64,000 nucleotides of DNA from Ascarosepion bandense (GCA_037127315.1 JBBBDQ010000310.1:3622001-3686000), one strand, 5' to 3'; positions 34,556 through 45,554 are shown, counted from the stretch's first letter. Notes: a model not told the origin generated them from the letters alone. Numbers and translations are program-made.

Positions 34556-34827
34556 TGGTGATTCAGCAAAAATTTCCTGACCTTGATTGGGAGATTTTCA
34601 CTTATCTACGATATTCAGCAAATACTACACCTTCATATTATCATTTATTTTAGCCTTTACAGAATTCTCTTAATGAAAATATTTCATTTTTTTCTGGAAG
34701 ACTGCAAAGGTACCTAAAGCAGTCCTTTGCTGAGAAAGAGCAAAAGTTCTGGGAGGATGAAATTATGAAGTTGCCAGATCAATGGCAGAAGATAGTGGAA
34801 CAAAATGGTAAATATGCTGTTCAATGA
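34556..34827 (+). mobile_element. Mariner transposase C-terminal fragment (plus)
   Basis: The last part is open and reads SFAEKEQKFWEDEIMKLPDQ followed by WQKIVEQNGKYAVQ and a stop, a typical mariner C-terminus. Upstream, frame-shifted pieces correspond to the 'LPHPPYSPDL..YHLF' region with the third catalytic aspartate. The same region is present in the fuller mariner at 50633-51852 but is diverged from it. The N-terminal half and both inverted repeats are not seen. Confidence 0.8.
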
Positions 34828-34984
34828 AATTAATGTAAAAAAAAAAATTCTTTTAATTTTACCCAATAAACTGAACTTTTTACATTACTCAAAATTAATA
34901 GTGTAAATGTCAGGAATTTTGTGTGTATCTCTTTGTTTAAAAGTAAGACTAATATTTAGTAAAGGTTAACATTTTCCACTGACA

Positions 34985-35470
34985 TGAGGTAGAACAATTA
35001 TATGGAATCAATTTTTAGATCTGCTGTTAGAAAAGTTGGGTCACTGTGACTTGCTAGATAATTTTTCTTGCCAAAATCTTTATTGTATATTTATAAGCCT
35101 ACTATTTGTCTATGCTTTGAATATTGCTGTCACATCTGATCTCATGCTTCTGCTATACATTTAGAGATTCTTGATAAAATTCAAAGAATCTGCAATGTTA
35201 TTTGTCCTAACCTGGCATCTCAGCTTCAGTCACTTTTCCACTGCTGTAACATAGCTTTCTTGTGTCTTTTCTATAAATACTTTCATGGTAATTGTCCTGA
35301 TGAGCTTTCCTGATTGGTTAGACTTTATAAATTTAAGTGTTCAACAAGGTCTCATCATTTTACAGCTGAAATGACTAAATATGACCATAAGTTCTGTGCT
35401 AATAGTCTCTTCTCATACTTCACACTTATGGAATTCTTTCAGCTTCTTGCTTTCTGGTAAATCATTATAA
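34985..35470 (+). mobile_element. LINE-A 3' fragment (plus), decayed
   Basis: Reading across frames gives an 'ILDKIQRICNVICPNLAS'-like core and 'FYKYFHGNCPDELS', matching the C-terminal end of the copies at 9305-10651 and 18926-19775. No intact frame and no A-tail. Confidence 0.7.
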
Positions 35471-35732
35471 ACTGAATGTATTATAAATATGATGCAAAAG
35501 GTAGTAGTCGTTTATAGACATAGGTCACAGGTGCACAGAACTAGAAGTTGAATTTATAATGCATTTATAATGTTTGTAGAAAAAAACCTAGGAGAAAGGA
35601 AATGTACTTAGCAATACAGATACTATTTTCATAGCAATTTCATAAGGGTAAAATCATATGAAAAAATATTTCTTATATTAAAAATGTCTACCTGAATTGG
35701 AGATCTAAAGGAATCTTTTTATATATGAGCTG

Positions 35733-35880
35733 GATGTGCAGGTGGTATAATAGTGACTCAGGATGAGAAATTGAAGAGCAAAGTTCAAATTCTAGTTGAA
35801 TCCATTTATGCACAAATAACATTAGGAAAGTTATGAGTCCACCTTTTCCTCCCCACCTATAGGTTAAATAGTATGACTTA
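35733..35880 (+). repeat. SINE family 1 fragment (plus)
   Basis: The head 'gtggtataatagtgactc' and 'gaagagcaaagttcaaatt' plus the 'ctataggttaaatag' block match the family 1 order. Decayed and 3'-truncated. Confidence 0.55.
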
Positions 35881-36062
35881 GGAAAGAAAATATTGTTATT
35901 CTCAAAAATTATTAATGTAATATTAGAAAAAATAATTATTCTTACAATCCAAAATATATTTGAGCTTTAATCAACTAAGATTTAGCAAGCTGTAAAAAAA
36001 AATGAAAAATAATTGACCAGCAGTTATGAAGTCTGGTAATTAAATAATGAAATTCAGCTTAT

Positions 36063-36185
36063 GTTGGCTTACATTCACATCATGTTGAAACACTGGTTTT
36101 CATACAATCACCAAAGTTAAGCAATGTCAAGTGTAGTCAATACCTAGATGGGTAATCACTTAGAAATACCAAGTGCTGTAAGCTT
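36063..36185 (+). pseudogene. 5S rRNA-derived sequence (pseudogene or SINE head)
   Basis: The order of conserved 5S blocks is complete. There is a '..catgttgaaacactgg' 5' domain, an internal box A (aagttaagcaatgtc) at 36114, an intermediate element (agatgggtaat), and a C-box region ending 'aataccaagtgctgtaagctt'. The length (123 nt) fits 5S rRNA. Many differences look like C-to-T or G-to-A decay, so it is not a working rRNA gene. A SINE family 1 head begins three bases downstream. Confidence 0.8.
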
Positions 36186-36187
36186 GG

Positions 36188-36345
36188 TTGTGTGGGTGGT
36201 GTAATGGATAATGGCTTAGAATTGGGAATTGGAGAGCTTCCAATTCAGTCAGGTTTGTTTTATTCACTTATACGCAAGTACACTTGGTAAAGGTATGACA
36301 TCTCTCCACCAGCTATGGGTTAAGTAATAGAACTTGTGTCATTAA
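36188..36345 (+). repeat. SINE family 1 (plus), directly after the 5S-derived block
   Basis: The head 'gtgggtggtgtaatggat' and 'aattggagagcttccaatt', then 'cttggtaaaggtatgac' and 'ccagctatgggttaag', match the family 1 order. It ends before the 'cagtctactgcag' part seen in longer copies. Confidence 0.65.
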
Positions 36346-37060
36346 TCTCCAAAAATTATTACAATCTAAAAATATTTTTTGGCTTTTTTGATAAGCCATT
36401 ACAAAAACAGTCAATAAGTCAGTTTCTGCTAATTTCAGCCACAGTGCACATAAATTACACTGACCAAGCACATATAATTATCTATTTATACAGTAGATTG
36501 AAAAATGTTACAAAATTGAAATGACTGAAAACATTTCTGTTCTTAAAATCTCTGCATGTTACATAGGATGCCTCTGCAAAAAATTGTGATATGTAAAATG
36601 TTTTTATCCTCAGACTATTTTGCATGAAAAGTCTTTAATCTTAACAATTCAGTCGACTCTTCTTTTTGCTATTAATCATTTGACATATTGATTCCAACAT
36701 TTTCTTTAATATTTTTTCTCTTTGTCTAATCAGTTAATCTTTGCCAGTCATTTTAATTGTTGCTATAGCAACATTATGGCACATGTCAAAGCTTACTGCA
36801 TGTCAGAATATTATTCTGTATGAATAACTAATACAAATAAATGCACAGAATCAAAGTACTGTTTCCATAGTAACAACTACATTTACTTCATTGACCTTCT
36901 CTTTTATGAGGCAAGCTTATCTGGGCCTGGCTGGAGTTTATATTGTCATTTCTTTGTATGAAGTTTGAAAATTTCATTTTGTAACTTTTTATGGTTCATT
37001 GTTTTTAAGGTTTGCTCATCATTTAATACTAAAGAAAGAATATATCTTCTATGTGTCTTA
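36346..37060. other. AT-rich intronic stretch
   Basis: No gene and no clear repeat. The frames at 36336-36524 and 36965-37225 are not supported. Confidence 0.4.
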
Positions 37061-37065
37061 TCCCT

Positions 37066-37925
37066 TCAGGATGATCATGGCTCTCCAAAATTTTTAACCT
37101 TTCTAGCTCTTAACAATGTTTGCTGTTTTGCTATCTTACCTAATCCTTGTCCTGACAACAATTTACACAATCTTGTTAGGTGGAGGTCATTCTCTGCTTT
37201 CCTCTTTCCCTTTTGCTTCTCTTAATAATATGTCCCACTTTGAATTTCCATTATCATTTAGTTCATTGTATCAACTTTTAATACACTCTAGACTTGTCCT
37301 TCACATTTGGATAATTCAGGAGTTTGACATATTGCAATTTTGCTGCTGCCTTGGTCCTTCTCAATTTCTGTACTTTCACTCTTAGTTTACATATCAGTGG
37401 AAGATGTCTGCTTCTGCGATCAGAACCTGGATATGTCTTACAATATAAAACTACATTCCTGTATCTCTTATTGATCATTATGGAGTCAGTTTGGTTCTCC
37501 TCCTGAGTTTCTCTGCGATCAGAACCTGGATATGTCTTACAATATAAAACTACATTCCTGTATCTCTTATTGATCATTATGGAGTCAGTTTGGTTCTCCT
37601 CTTGAGTTTCTCTGCGATCAGAACCTGGATATGTCTTACAATATAAAACTACATTCCTGTATCTCTTATTGATCATTATGGAGTCAGTTTGGTTCTCCTC
37701 CTGAGTTTCTCCATGACCATATATGTCTAGCTATTATTTAAACCAGGTCATTTTCCATGCACTATTGAAGCCATTTGTTAGGAGTCCCTAGTTTGATTTT
37801 GCCAACTATATCACCATCAGTCTCTTTCTCTATTTTGGCATTCAAGTCTCCCATGATGATTGCAATTTTCTGCGACTTGCATTGAGCCATGGCATTCTTG
37901 TATACAGTAAAACTTTTCAAATTCT
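37066..37925 (-). mobile_element. RTE-type LINE endonuclease fragment (minus), with internal triplication
   Basis: On the minus strand, from the right, the frame reads IAIIMGDLNAKIEKETDGD, the 'GDFNA' catalytic aspartate/asparagine block of an apurinic-like endonuclease. TPNKWLQ and MENDLV follow. Next come the repeated unit with IMINKRYRNVVLY and finally RSRHLPLICKLRVKVQKLRR, which fits the 'SDHxLL' catalytic-histidine region and the linker beyond it. In this copy the expected SDH reads SRH, so the catalytic aspartate is lost. The left end (about 37066) resembles the element's 3' terminus, implying an internal deletion of the reverse transcriptase. Confidence 0.75.
37413..37709. repeat. Three tandem copies of a 99-bp unit
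   Basis: 'tctgcgatcagaacctgg' recurs at 37413, 37512 and 37611, exactly 99 bp apart. I see only one base difference between the copies I compared (cctcctgag versus cctcttgag). The unit is 33 codons, so the minus-strand frame stays open through all three. It lies within the RTE endonuclease fragment and covers its MINKRYRN region. Confidence 0.95.
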
Positions 37926-38004
37926 ATACTTTGTGCTGATACAACTACGGTGAATATGTTAAAAGGCTTCCCTTTCAGATTATTTACAAGAATTCTTTCA
38001 TATA

Positions 38005-38373
38005 CAGGGTGATCGAAAAGTAACTCCCAATTTTATGCATGATTGACCAGCCAGGAGTCCTGACTTAACAGCCTGCGGCATTTTCTTTGGGGTTGCTTAA
38101 AGGAGCAAATCTACTATAGCAAACCAAGACTGAAAGAAACTTGCAGGGTGAATACAGAGTTATGTCTTCTATACCACAAGAGTTTCTGGTGAAATCAGTT
38201 GACATGATTCCTGGGAATCTTGATAAGCTGGTAGCAAAATCTGGTGCCCATATTGAATTTAAATAAAACCTCATGCTAATCGTTTTATTCTTGTATACAC
38301 TTTTTGTGAAAATTATAGTTAATAGATAAATTATGAGTATTCTAAAATTGGGAATTACTTTTCAATCACCGTG
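38005..38373 (+). mobile_element. Internally deleted Tc1/mariner-superfamily element with ~31-bp TIRs
   Basis: The left end (cagggtgatcgaaaagtaac) and the right end (read inverted: cacggtgattgaaaagtaat) match over about 31 bp. Each end is flanked by TA, the usual target of this superfamily. The 369-bp interior holds only the C-terminal end of a transposase. It carries a 'PGVLT*QPAA' stretch fitting the PARSPDLTxxDFFLWG motif, followed by KEQIYYSKPRLKET and a run to IPGNLDKLVAKSGAHIEF. Most of the transposase is deleted, so this copy cannot move itself. The minus-strand frame at 38065-38274 is a shadow. Confidence 0.88.
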
Positions 38374-38631
38374 TAGTTGACAGAATCCCAACATGTTTCA
38401 TTTTATATATAGTGTGAAATAGGTAAATTTTTACTTCTCTTTTTTTAAATTTTGCGAGTTGTTTTTTATTTTGTTGACTGTACAGTATAATAGGGTCAGT
38501 TGAGCACCATCTGAGAGAAAAAGATCACCATGATACAACTCACTTCATCATAAATTTGGAAATGGCATGCTGTACTGCTTGGTATTCATGCCAGAATCTC
38601 CAATACAAACATTTCAGAGTGTTTAACAGAC

Positions 38632-40107
38632 CACTTAATAAGTGTCAGACCTGACATACAGATGGCGCTACTAATAAAAAATCCATATGATTTTCATGAA
38701 GAACTAACCTTTCAAATAAGATGTGACAAAATTTGGGCCCAATTGGATTATTATTTTACAAATTATAGTTATTTCAGTGAAGCTGCTGTTGCAAATTTTC
38801 AAAACAATGGAAAAATCTGAATTTCATGTGTTGATAAAGCATTGCTTTCTGATGGAAAAAATACTGTTCAAGCAAAGCAATGGTTTGATAAGTGTTATTT
38901 GGAGTTTGCTCTGTCGGAAACAATGGTTAACAGGTGGTATGCTGACTTTAAATGCAGTCATACAGACACTAATAATGCTGTACACTTAGTTCGCCCAAAA
39001 TCGACAGTTGCCCCGGAAAACACCAAAAATATCCACAAGCTTGTTTTGGCCAATCATAAATTGAAGTTGTGCAAGATAGCAGAGGAAGTGAACATATCAG
39101 AAGGCACTGTATTTACCATTTTGCATGAACATTTGTCAATGAGAAAGCTGTATTCAAAGTGGGTGCCACGTTTGCTCACAGTTAATCAAAAGCAACAACA
39201 CATTAACAATTCAGAGCGCTGTTTGCAACTTTCAGCATGACAAGGAGTTTTTGTGTAAATATGTGATAGTGGATGAAACATGGATCCACCACTTCACTCT
39301 GGAGTCAAATCAGCAGTCACCTAAGTGATCAGCAGCAGGTGAAAGCCATCCAAAGTAACCAAAGATGCAGTCATCAGCAGGCAAGGTATTTTGGGATGCA
39401 CAAGTTATTTTGTTCATCAATTACCTTGAGAAGTGAAAAACCATCAATAGCGAATATTATATTGCTTTATTGGTACATTTGAAGGAAGAAATTGCCAAAG
39501 AACAATTACAAATGAAAAAGAAAAAAGTGATCTTTTACTATGACTGCACACTGTGTCACAAGTTGATTGAAATGATAGCAAAATTACATGAATTGCACTT
39601 CAAATAGCTTCTGCATCCACCCTATTCTCCAGATCTGGCCCCCAGCAACTACTGGCTGTTTGCAGACCTCAAAAGAGATTTGGCTCTGTTGTGTCGTGAA
39701 AATACGATACAAACAAATGAGTGGTTAGTCCGAGTGGTAAAGACCAAGAAACACACAAATCAACGATAAGGTTTATTGTACTAAAAGTACAACAATAGTC
39801 ACTATGTACCAAAATGGAGCATAGAGTATTTTCGTCCATTCCTGGTCATCTTCCGGTCATCAGCTCACTTGTAATCTACAGTGTGGCGTATTTATAATGG
39901 GTGACAGTCCATTGCTAGAGCGAGACAGGTTCATTACAACAGGCTCCAATAACAAATGATATCAGAAACTGAGGTCTTCTACAAAAAAGGGCATCAAATT
40001 GTTAGAGAAGCGTTGGAATCAGTCTCTTTCTAGAGTGATAAACTATATTGATGAATAAGGTTGAATTTTACCTAAAAGTTGTTGTTTTGTTAGTTAATCC
40101 CGGGATT
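38632..40107 (+). mobile_element. Mariner element interrupted by a solo LTR
   Basis: The transposase frame at 38842-39240 reads QAKQWFDKCYLEFALSETMV, VNISEGTVFTILHEHLSMRK and WVPRLLTVNQKQQHI. These are the paired helix-turn-helix DNA-binding region and the WVPHxL motif of mariners. After a stop and frameshifts, pieces correspond to DETWIHHFT (first catalytic D), a 'YCLHQVD' region where the HDNA block should be, and LHPPYSPDLAPSNYW (third catalytic D). A 255-bp solo LTR then interrupts it, and the C-terminus resumes with GIKLLEKRWNQSLS. Outer ends (cacttaataag at the left; tttattgagtg at the right) look like inverted repeats but are diverged, so boundaries are approximate. Confidence 0.8.
39687..39941 (+). 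mobile_element. Solo LTR (255 bp) with 5-bp target duplication GGCTC
   Basis: Starts TGTTGTG and ends TACAACA, flanked by GGCTC at 39682-39686 and 39942-39946. It matches the solo LTR at 8095-8329 in interior blocks (gatacaaacaaa, gtttattgtact, aaaagtacaa). It sits inside the mariner transposase coding region; the transposase similarity stops at its left edge and resumes just past its right edge. It therefore inserted after the mariner. Confidence 0.9.
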
Positions 40108-40665
40108 TATTGAGTGATGTGTTAGGTGTCAATCTGAGGACAGTGCAGAGGTTTTGGAAAGAGTTGGGTGAGTTTAATGGTGATTATAAAGGATGTTTGG
40201 AGTGATCACTAGTGATAACAACATTATACCTCCATTCATCTTCTCACAGGGTCTTAGACTCAGCATGGAGGCCTACATCAAGTGTCTTGAGGATGTAGTG
40301 CTGCCCTGGGTCAATAGAGTGGCTGCTAGAAGACCCTATGTCTGGCAATAGAATCTCTGCACCATGCTACACTAGCAGGAGAACCATTTATGGCTGTTTA
40401 GACAATTTCTGCAACCACATCCCACCTTATACTGGTTAACTAACTCCTCAGACTCTAATCTTCTTGATTATGTGTGTGGTGCAGTTGAGCAAGAGACCAA
40501 CAAAACGCCTTGTAATACCGAAGATGAACTGAAGGCAAGGAATATAGCAGCATTCACCAACTTAAACAAGGAGACTACCCAGAAGAGTTGCAAAAAATTC
40601 TGATGTCATCTGGAGGCAGTGGTTAAAGCCATTGGCGATTTTATTGAATAAATTTACTCTTTAGT
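40108..40665 (+). mobile_element. Second Tc1/mariner-superfamily relic (plus), internally deleted
   Basis: It opens with LSDVLGVNLRTVQRFWKEL, a helix-turn-helix of a transposase family common in marine invertebrates. It then jumps straight to the catalytic half: SQGLRLSMEAYIKCLEDVVL, PWVNRVAARRPYVWQ (the residues before the second catalytic aspartate) and LDYVCGAVEQETNKTP (around the third). It closes with SHLEAVVKAIGDFIE-like residues. The N-terminal domain after the first helix-turn-helix and the first catalytic aspartate are deleted. No inverted repeats were pinned down. Confidence 0.75.
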
Positions 40666-40789
40666 CTGTCTAGGTGTATGTTAGTTCATATAAGTGTATG
40701 TGGAATTTTGACCTCATTTTGTGTAGGTTTGTGAAATGTTGCAAAACTTTGTGTTTCAGTGTTTGTTTATTGGTTTTTGTGGAGGAGGT

Positions 40790-42330
40790 GGTGTTATTTA
40801 AAAGGAATTCTTCGTTGTTTCAACAAAACAATAAACTGCCAAAAAAATGAAAATAAATCTTGCTCTAGATTAAAACAATTTCACTCCACTATACCCACAC
40901 TATGTGGCATGATACATAAACCTGGTGTACCCATCAGACCCATTATATCTGAAATTAATAGTGCACTCAACAAATTAGCTAGAATCATCACTAAAATCCT
41001 AACTCCATTCCTAGGCACCATCAGCACTAATCACATCAAACACTCAGGTAACTTACTTCAAAGAATAGAAAACATAAATATAGCTAACATGTCTGTGGCA
41101 AGCTTAGACATCAAATCACTATACAACAATATACTCATTACAAAATGCCTTAACTTACTAAGATCCTGTCAAGATATTCAAAGAAAAGCTTCCTCTACTT
41201 GTCTACAAAATTTTAAAGATATATAAATTAATTACTAACTACTGTTTCTTCCCTTTTAATAACAATTACTACAAACAAAAATTCAACTTATGCCTTGGGT
41301 CACCTAACAGTGGTGTTCTTGCTTGCCTCTTTGCATAATCATAGATAACATTCTCTTATTTTATTCCCATGATACTAACCTATCAAACATAATAATCAAA
41401 CTCAATAAGGTTGAACCCACCATCAAATTCACAGATGAATTCAAAACAAACAACTTGCTATCTTTCTTCGACATCTTATTAATATGCAACAATAATAAAT
41501 TAGGTTTTAAATTTTACTAAAAACCCACAAACAAAAATGATCTATTCAATTTCTATTCCCACCACCCCAGAGAATAAAATCTGAACCAATCATAGAATGT
41601 TATCCTAGAGCTCTTAAAATATATAGCTCTGAATATCTAAATGAAGAGAAATACATTGAGAAAACATTCAAACTTCTCCACTACCCACATCATCTCGTTC
41701 TCAATGCTAAAAAATGAGCTTAGTAAATTCACAAAGCCAAAACAAATAGATACTTCCAACAAAGATTACACAGATTTTATAATCCTTCCCTTTCAATTAA
41801 ACTTGCAAACAAATTAACCATCCCTAACACTAGTATCATCACCACCACCTCCAAGACAATTGGTGATATAATCAGGAAGAAAAATATACCAAACACCATT
41901 TCCAATGCCAGAATTTATAAGATAAAGTGTCTACAGTGCAAAAACATGCACATGAAGGAGACATCACATGATCTAAAAACCTGATGTATAAATGCAAGAA
42001 AGATGTGTGTTTAGACAGACATTCTAACTCTCGTTTTACATCGAAACAACACGGGACATAACTTTGATTTCATTAATGTTAGCCTAACTATAAAAGAATA
42101 TAAGGAGAAAATATTTTGAGAGCATAATAATAGCATTACTACCAACTATAAATACGCACTTAAAACCTTGCATTACTTTGCCATCTTTCTACTGATCCAT
42201 TCTTCATGAATGTCTACATAATACATAAAAATAAATGAAATATTACAAATCCATCTTCAAAAATGCATAAGAAATACTTTAATGAAAAATACAAGCAAAA
42301 CATGTGAATATAAAAAAAGAAAACCAACCA
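40790..42330 (+). mobile_element. Penelope-like element (RT plus GIY-YIG remnants), plus
   Basis: The frame at 40759-41226 includes IPTLCGMIHKPGVPIRPI, with the PKIHK..PxRPI block of Penelope reverse transcriptases, and VASLDIKSLYNNILI, the SLDVxxLYTNIP motif with a catalytic aspartate. The YxDD region is lost near 41290-41340. LSFFDILLICNNNKLGF at 41440-41520 fits 'LPFLDVLI..NNKL'. Further on, IYKIKCLQCKNMHMKETSHD at about 41918 fits a GIY-YIG endonuclease start, but the usual YIGET reads MHMKET, so it is inactivated. NTGHNFDF and the C-terminal end follow. Frameshifts throughout. Confidence 0.8.
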
Positions 42331-43099
42331 AATACAAATTTATTGCAACATCTTTTTATATTTCATCACCCTACATGGAAATGACAGCTACAAACATTCC
42401 ACAAACATATATACTTATGATTTAACATTATCATCCAACATGCACATAGACTGACAAGGATTTTTTATATATATACACTATTACACATTTTTCCATCCAA
42501 AATATTTCTCACACTCATTGAATTAGATGTTTTTGTCAAATTAACCATCGATGGGAAAAAAAAACAAAAACAAAGTCAATAGAAAAAGATGAAAAATGTA
42601 GCCTCGCAAAATATTCCAAGGTATATTTACATTTTCTTTGTTCACATCAGCAAGAAATTTTAACTGTGTGCATTGACATTAGAGTCAGTGTCAGAAGGAA
42701 TAGAGCATTCAGTTTGTATTTGTCAGATAAACTTTGTTCTCCACTAAATGATAATTCTTTATAGAATCAGAATGTTCTCTTTTTCTTTGTGTTAACTTTT
42801 TATATAGATTTGAATCTTCTCATTTGTTATGGAACAATTTCAGATCCTTCCCAAAAAAGAACACAAAGTATAAATAGATATGTAAGTTTACAGACCATTC
42901 AAGATTTTTAGTCTTTGATTTGAATAATTTTCAGTCATCATTAGATAATGGGTCATCTTCCTTTTGGTTTTGTTTTTGTCTTTTTTTTTTAATTTCACAT
43001 TTACAATTTTAAAAAGTAATTAAAGAATAAGAATTTCCTTAGATTTCAGCTCTGATCATTAGATCATGAGATAGAAGCTACTATACCATAAAAATGTTT

Positions 43100-43130
<31 letters not shown>

Positions 43131-43245
43131 ACATTTAATGATCTCGGGCAGATATCACTATCTCAATCTATTTTCATTTACTTTTCCCTTTTAAATAGCT
43201 TCTTGCCTTATTTTTTTCCATAACATGCTGCTTTGATTTTAAAGT
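42331..43245. other. AT-rich intronic stretch
   Basis: The first 250 bases may be Penelope 3' UTR. Contains (TA)n at 43106-43132. No gene. Confidence 0.4.
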
Positions 43246-43330
43246 AGAGAGATAACAAAAAGACAAAGTTTGTCAAGAGCTAAAAAGAACAGGAAACTGG
43301 AGAGCCACGATCACCAGCATTCTGACATGG
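43246..43330 (+). mobile_element. RTE-type LINE 3' terminal fragment (plus)
   Basis: 'gagataacaaaaagacaaag', 'gtcaagagctaaaaag' and 'gccacgatcaccagcatt' match the final 85 bases of the 8626-9300 copy. Only the extreme 3' end is present. Confidence 0.6.
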
Positions 43331-44040
43331 CATATAGAAGATATCTTAGCTAAATATGCATATATAAAAATTAATCTTTGTTTCTTATCCTTCAATCTTC
43401 TAATGTGAGAAGTGAATATTAAGGCTGCAAAGATTTCACCTGTTTGCTTCATTGCTAATATTTAGAGGCTAGATAAACACGTCTCATTTTCTTCCCTTCA
43501 TTACATCAGTTACCACATCTATCTTAATAATCATTACCTTGTTTATTGTAATCACTTTTCAAGAAGTGCTCACAAATGAAGAGATAATTCTATTTTAATG
43601 CTTCATAGAAATATGACATATAGTAGTGTTATTTTTAGCACAGCATCCAGTTCCCTCTCACATAAACATGGACATCCTGATGGAGTGCTATCTATTTTAT
43701 AAGATTCAATACAACTTTTTCGTCTTTGGAATTTGTCTTTTTTTTTCTATTTCTTTCTTTAATTCAAGTACTTTACACTTGACATGTGAAAACATGAAAA
43801 TATTCTCACATTTAGAATTTCTCAGTTGAAGCATTATTGCTATTAATTTATGGCTAACATTTTTTTCATCTTATTTCTACTCTTATTTTTCAAATAAGAA
43901 ACTTTTTGTAGTGTTCTGAAATCTTAAAAACTATTTTTGTTAATCAAAATTTGCTGGTTTTGCTATTTAGTAGAATTTTAAAATTTGAGATATTTAATTC
44001 CCTAGATTTGTTTATGATATTGTTTAAAAAATTGTAAATC
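43331..44040. other. AT-rich intronic stretch
   Basis: No gene or assignable repeat. The plus frame at 43626-43829 has no recognised domain. Confidence 0.4.
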
Positions 44041-44044
44041 TTTT

Positions 44045-44370
44045 GTGGATTTTTTTTTCATAATCCAAAATTGACCAGAAATATTCAATTATGTTGCTAT
44101 CAGGAGATTGACTTTATGAGAATTGTTTTATACTTTTTTTAACTGGACCATTCTAGTCTCCTATTGTGTAGAGTGAAGCTCCATCCATTATGTTTTGGCT
44201 CAAATAACTATGCCTCCAGAAGATTCGATTGACTTGTGCTCTAAACTGTTTCCATTCCATAGCTAAACGCCTGTTAGTTTTGATGGTAGACTGCAGGTGA
44301 TTCAATCAAAACTCTTTTGTTGAGACCTCAAATTCAAACTAATCTGAAAAGATGACAAAATTCCAAAGAG
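44045..44370 (-). mobile_element. Tc1-like transposase relic (minus)
   Basis: On the minus strand, pieces read SPDSNIIEYFWSILDYEKK (the SPDLNPIE..LWDxL block with the third catalytic residue, glutamate). Upstream of it is RRLAMEWKQFRAQVN in another frame. Stops intervene. No inverted repeats recognised. Confidence 0.5.
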
Positions 44371-44950
44371 CTTGTCTACTTTCTTGATTACTCATTGTTT
44401 ACTAATAAATATTGATAAGTTCAGAAAGTGATTTTTTTTTTTAATGTTCTGCCATAAATCATGCATTCAGTTAGCATATAACAAGGATTACACTTTTCAA
44501 CCCCACCACAAACACCCACAAAATTTTGATGGCACTTGTTAACCTGAACAAGACAGGATTTTTTTCTTCTTTTTCATTAGTGGATTCTGTGATCACACCA
44601 TTCAAAATACAATTTCCAGTTTTGATACTGGTTTATTCTACTTCCTAAATAACCAACAATGAGTTTCCTTTTGGAATCTGACAATTTTTATGTAACTGGA
44701 ATAAAAGTGCAATTATTACCCTTGAGTTTTATAGTAAATTGAATAATTGTCAATGACCATGTTTTGGTAAATAAAAATAACATCTTTTTACTTTGTGTGA
44801 GTGTGCATGTAATTTAATACAGTAACAAAGTTTGTAATAACACTTTCATCAGATAATCACTATGGAATCAAGCAATGTTTTGGAAATTAAATATTACCAC
44901 TAAACAGGGTACCTCATTAGCTGATGATACAATCAAATTTTGTTGTTTGC

Positions 44951-45549
44951 CTTTCTCTCCCTCGTCTTGCTGCCCTCACTTTCTCTCCCTCGTCTTGCTG
45001 CCCTCACTTTCTCTCCCTCGTCTTGCTGCCCTCACTTTCTCTCCCTCGTCTTGCTGCCCCCACTTTCTCTCCCTCGCCTTGCTACCCCCACTTTCTCTCT
45101 TTCGCTGTTACGCTTTCTCTCTCTCTCTCACTATCCATCTCTGTTACACTCACTTTCTCTCTCTTTTTGTTATGCTCACTTTCTTTATCTTTCTCTCTCT
45201 CTTTCTTTGTTAGGCTCACTTTCTTCCCTCTCACCTTGGCTCTTTTCTCTCTCAGCTCTCTCTCTCTCATCTTGCTATCTTCACTTTCTCGTGTCTTGCT
45301 ACTCTTGCTTTCTCTCCCTCATCTTGCTACCCTGACTTGCTCTCTCTTGTCTGTCTTCTTGCTACACTTACTCTCGACTTGCCACCCTTACTTGCTCTCT
45401 CTCTCTCTCCCATTTTGCTACCCTTTTTTCTCTCTCGTTTTGCTTCTCTCATCTCATCATGCTACTCATACTTTCTCCCTCTTTTCTTGCTACCTTCACT
45501 TTATCTCCATCGTGTTTTCTGTGAATGTATCTATCAGCCTCAATCTATT

Positions 45550-45554
<5 letters not shown>
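44951..45554. repeat. Pyrimidine-only minisatellite, 28-bp unit
   Basis: 'tttctctccctcgtcttgctgccctcac' in pieces (unit about 28 bp: ctttctctccctcg then tcttgctgccctca) repeats with little change over the first five units (44951-45090). It then decays into CT-rich sequence up to a (TA)n tract at 45555. The unit lacks stop codons in all three plus frames, so overlapping leucine/serine-rich frames of up to 224 codons arise without being genes. Confidence 0.95.

Noticed and set aside
34690..34827. Additional host exon with an open frame
   Set aside because: The frame reads as a mariner transposase C-terminus (FWEDEIMKLPDQWQK) and the upstream sequence fits the same transposase.
36063..36185. 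Functional 5S rRNA gene
   Set aside because: Block order is right, but many substitutions, mostly of the C-to-T and G-to-A type, are spread across stems and internal promoter parts. There is no T-run terminator directly after it.
37278..37676. 132-codon minus-strand frame with three identical 33-residue units
   Set aside because: It is a triplicated piece of an old RTE endonuclease, not a repeat-containing host protein.
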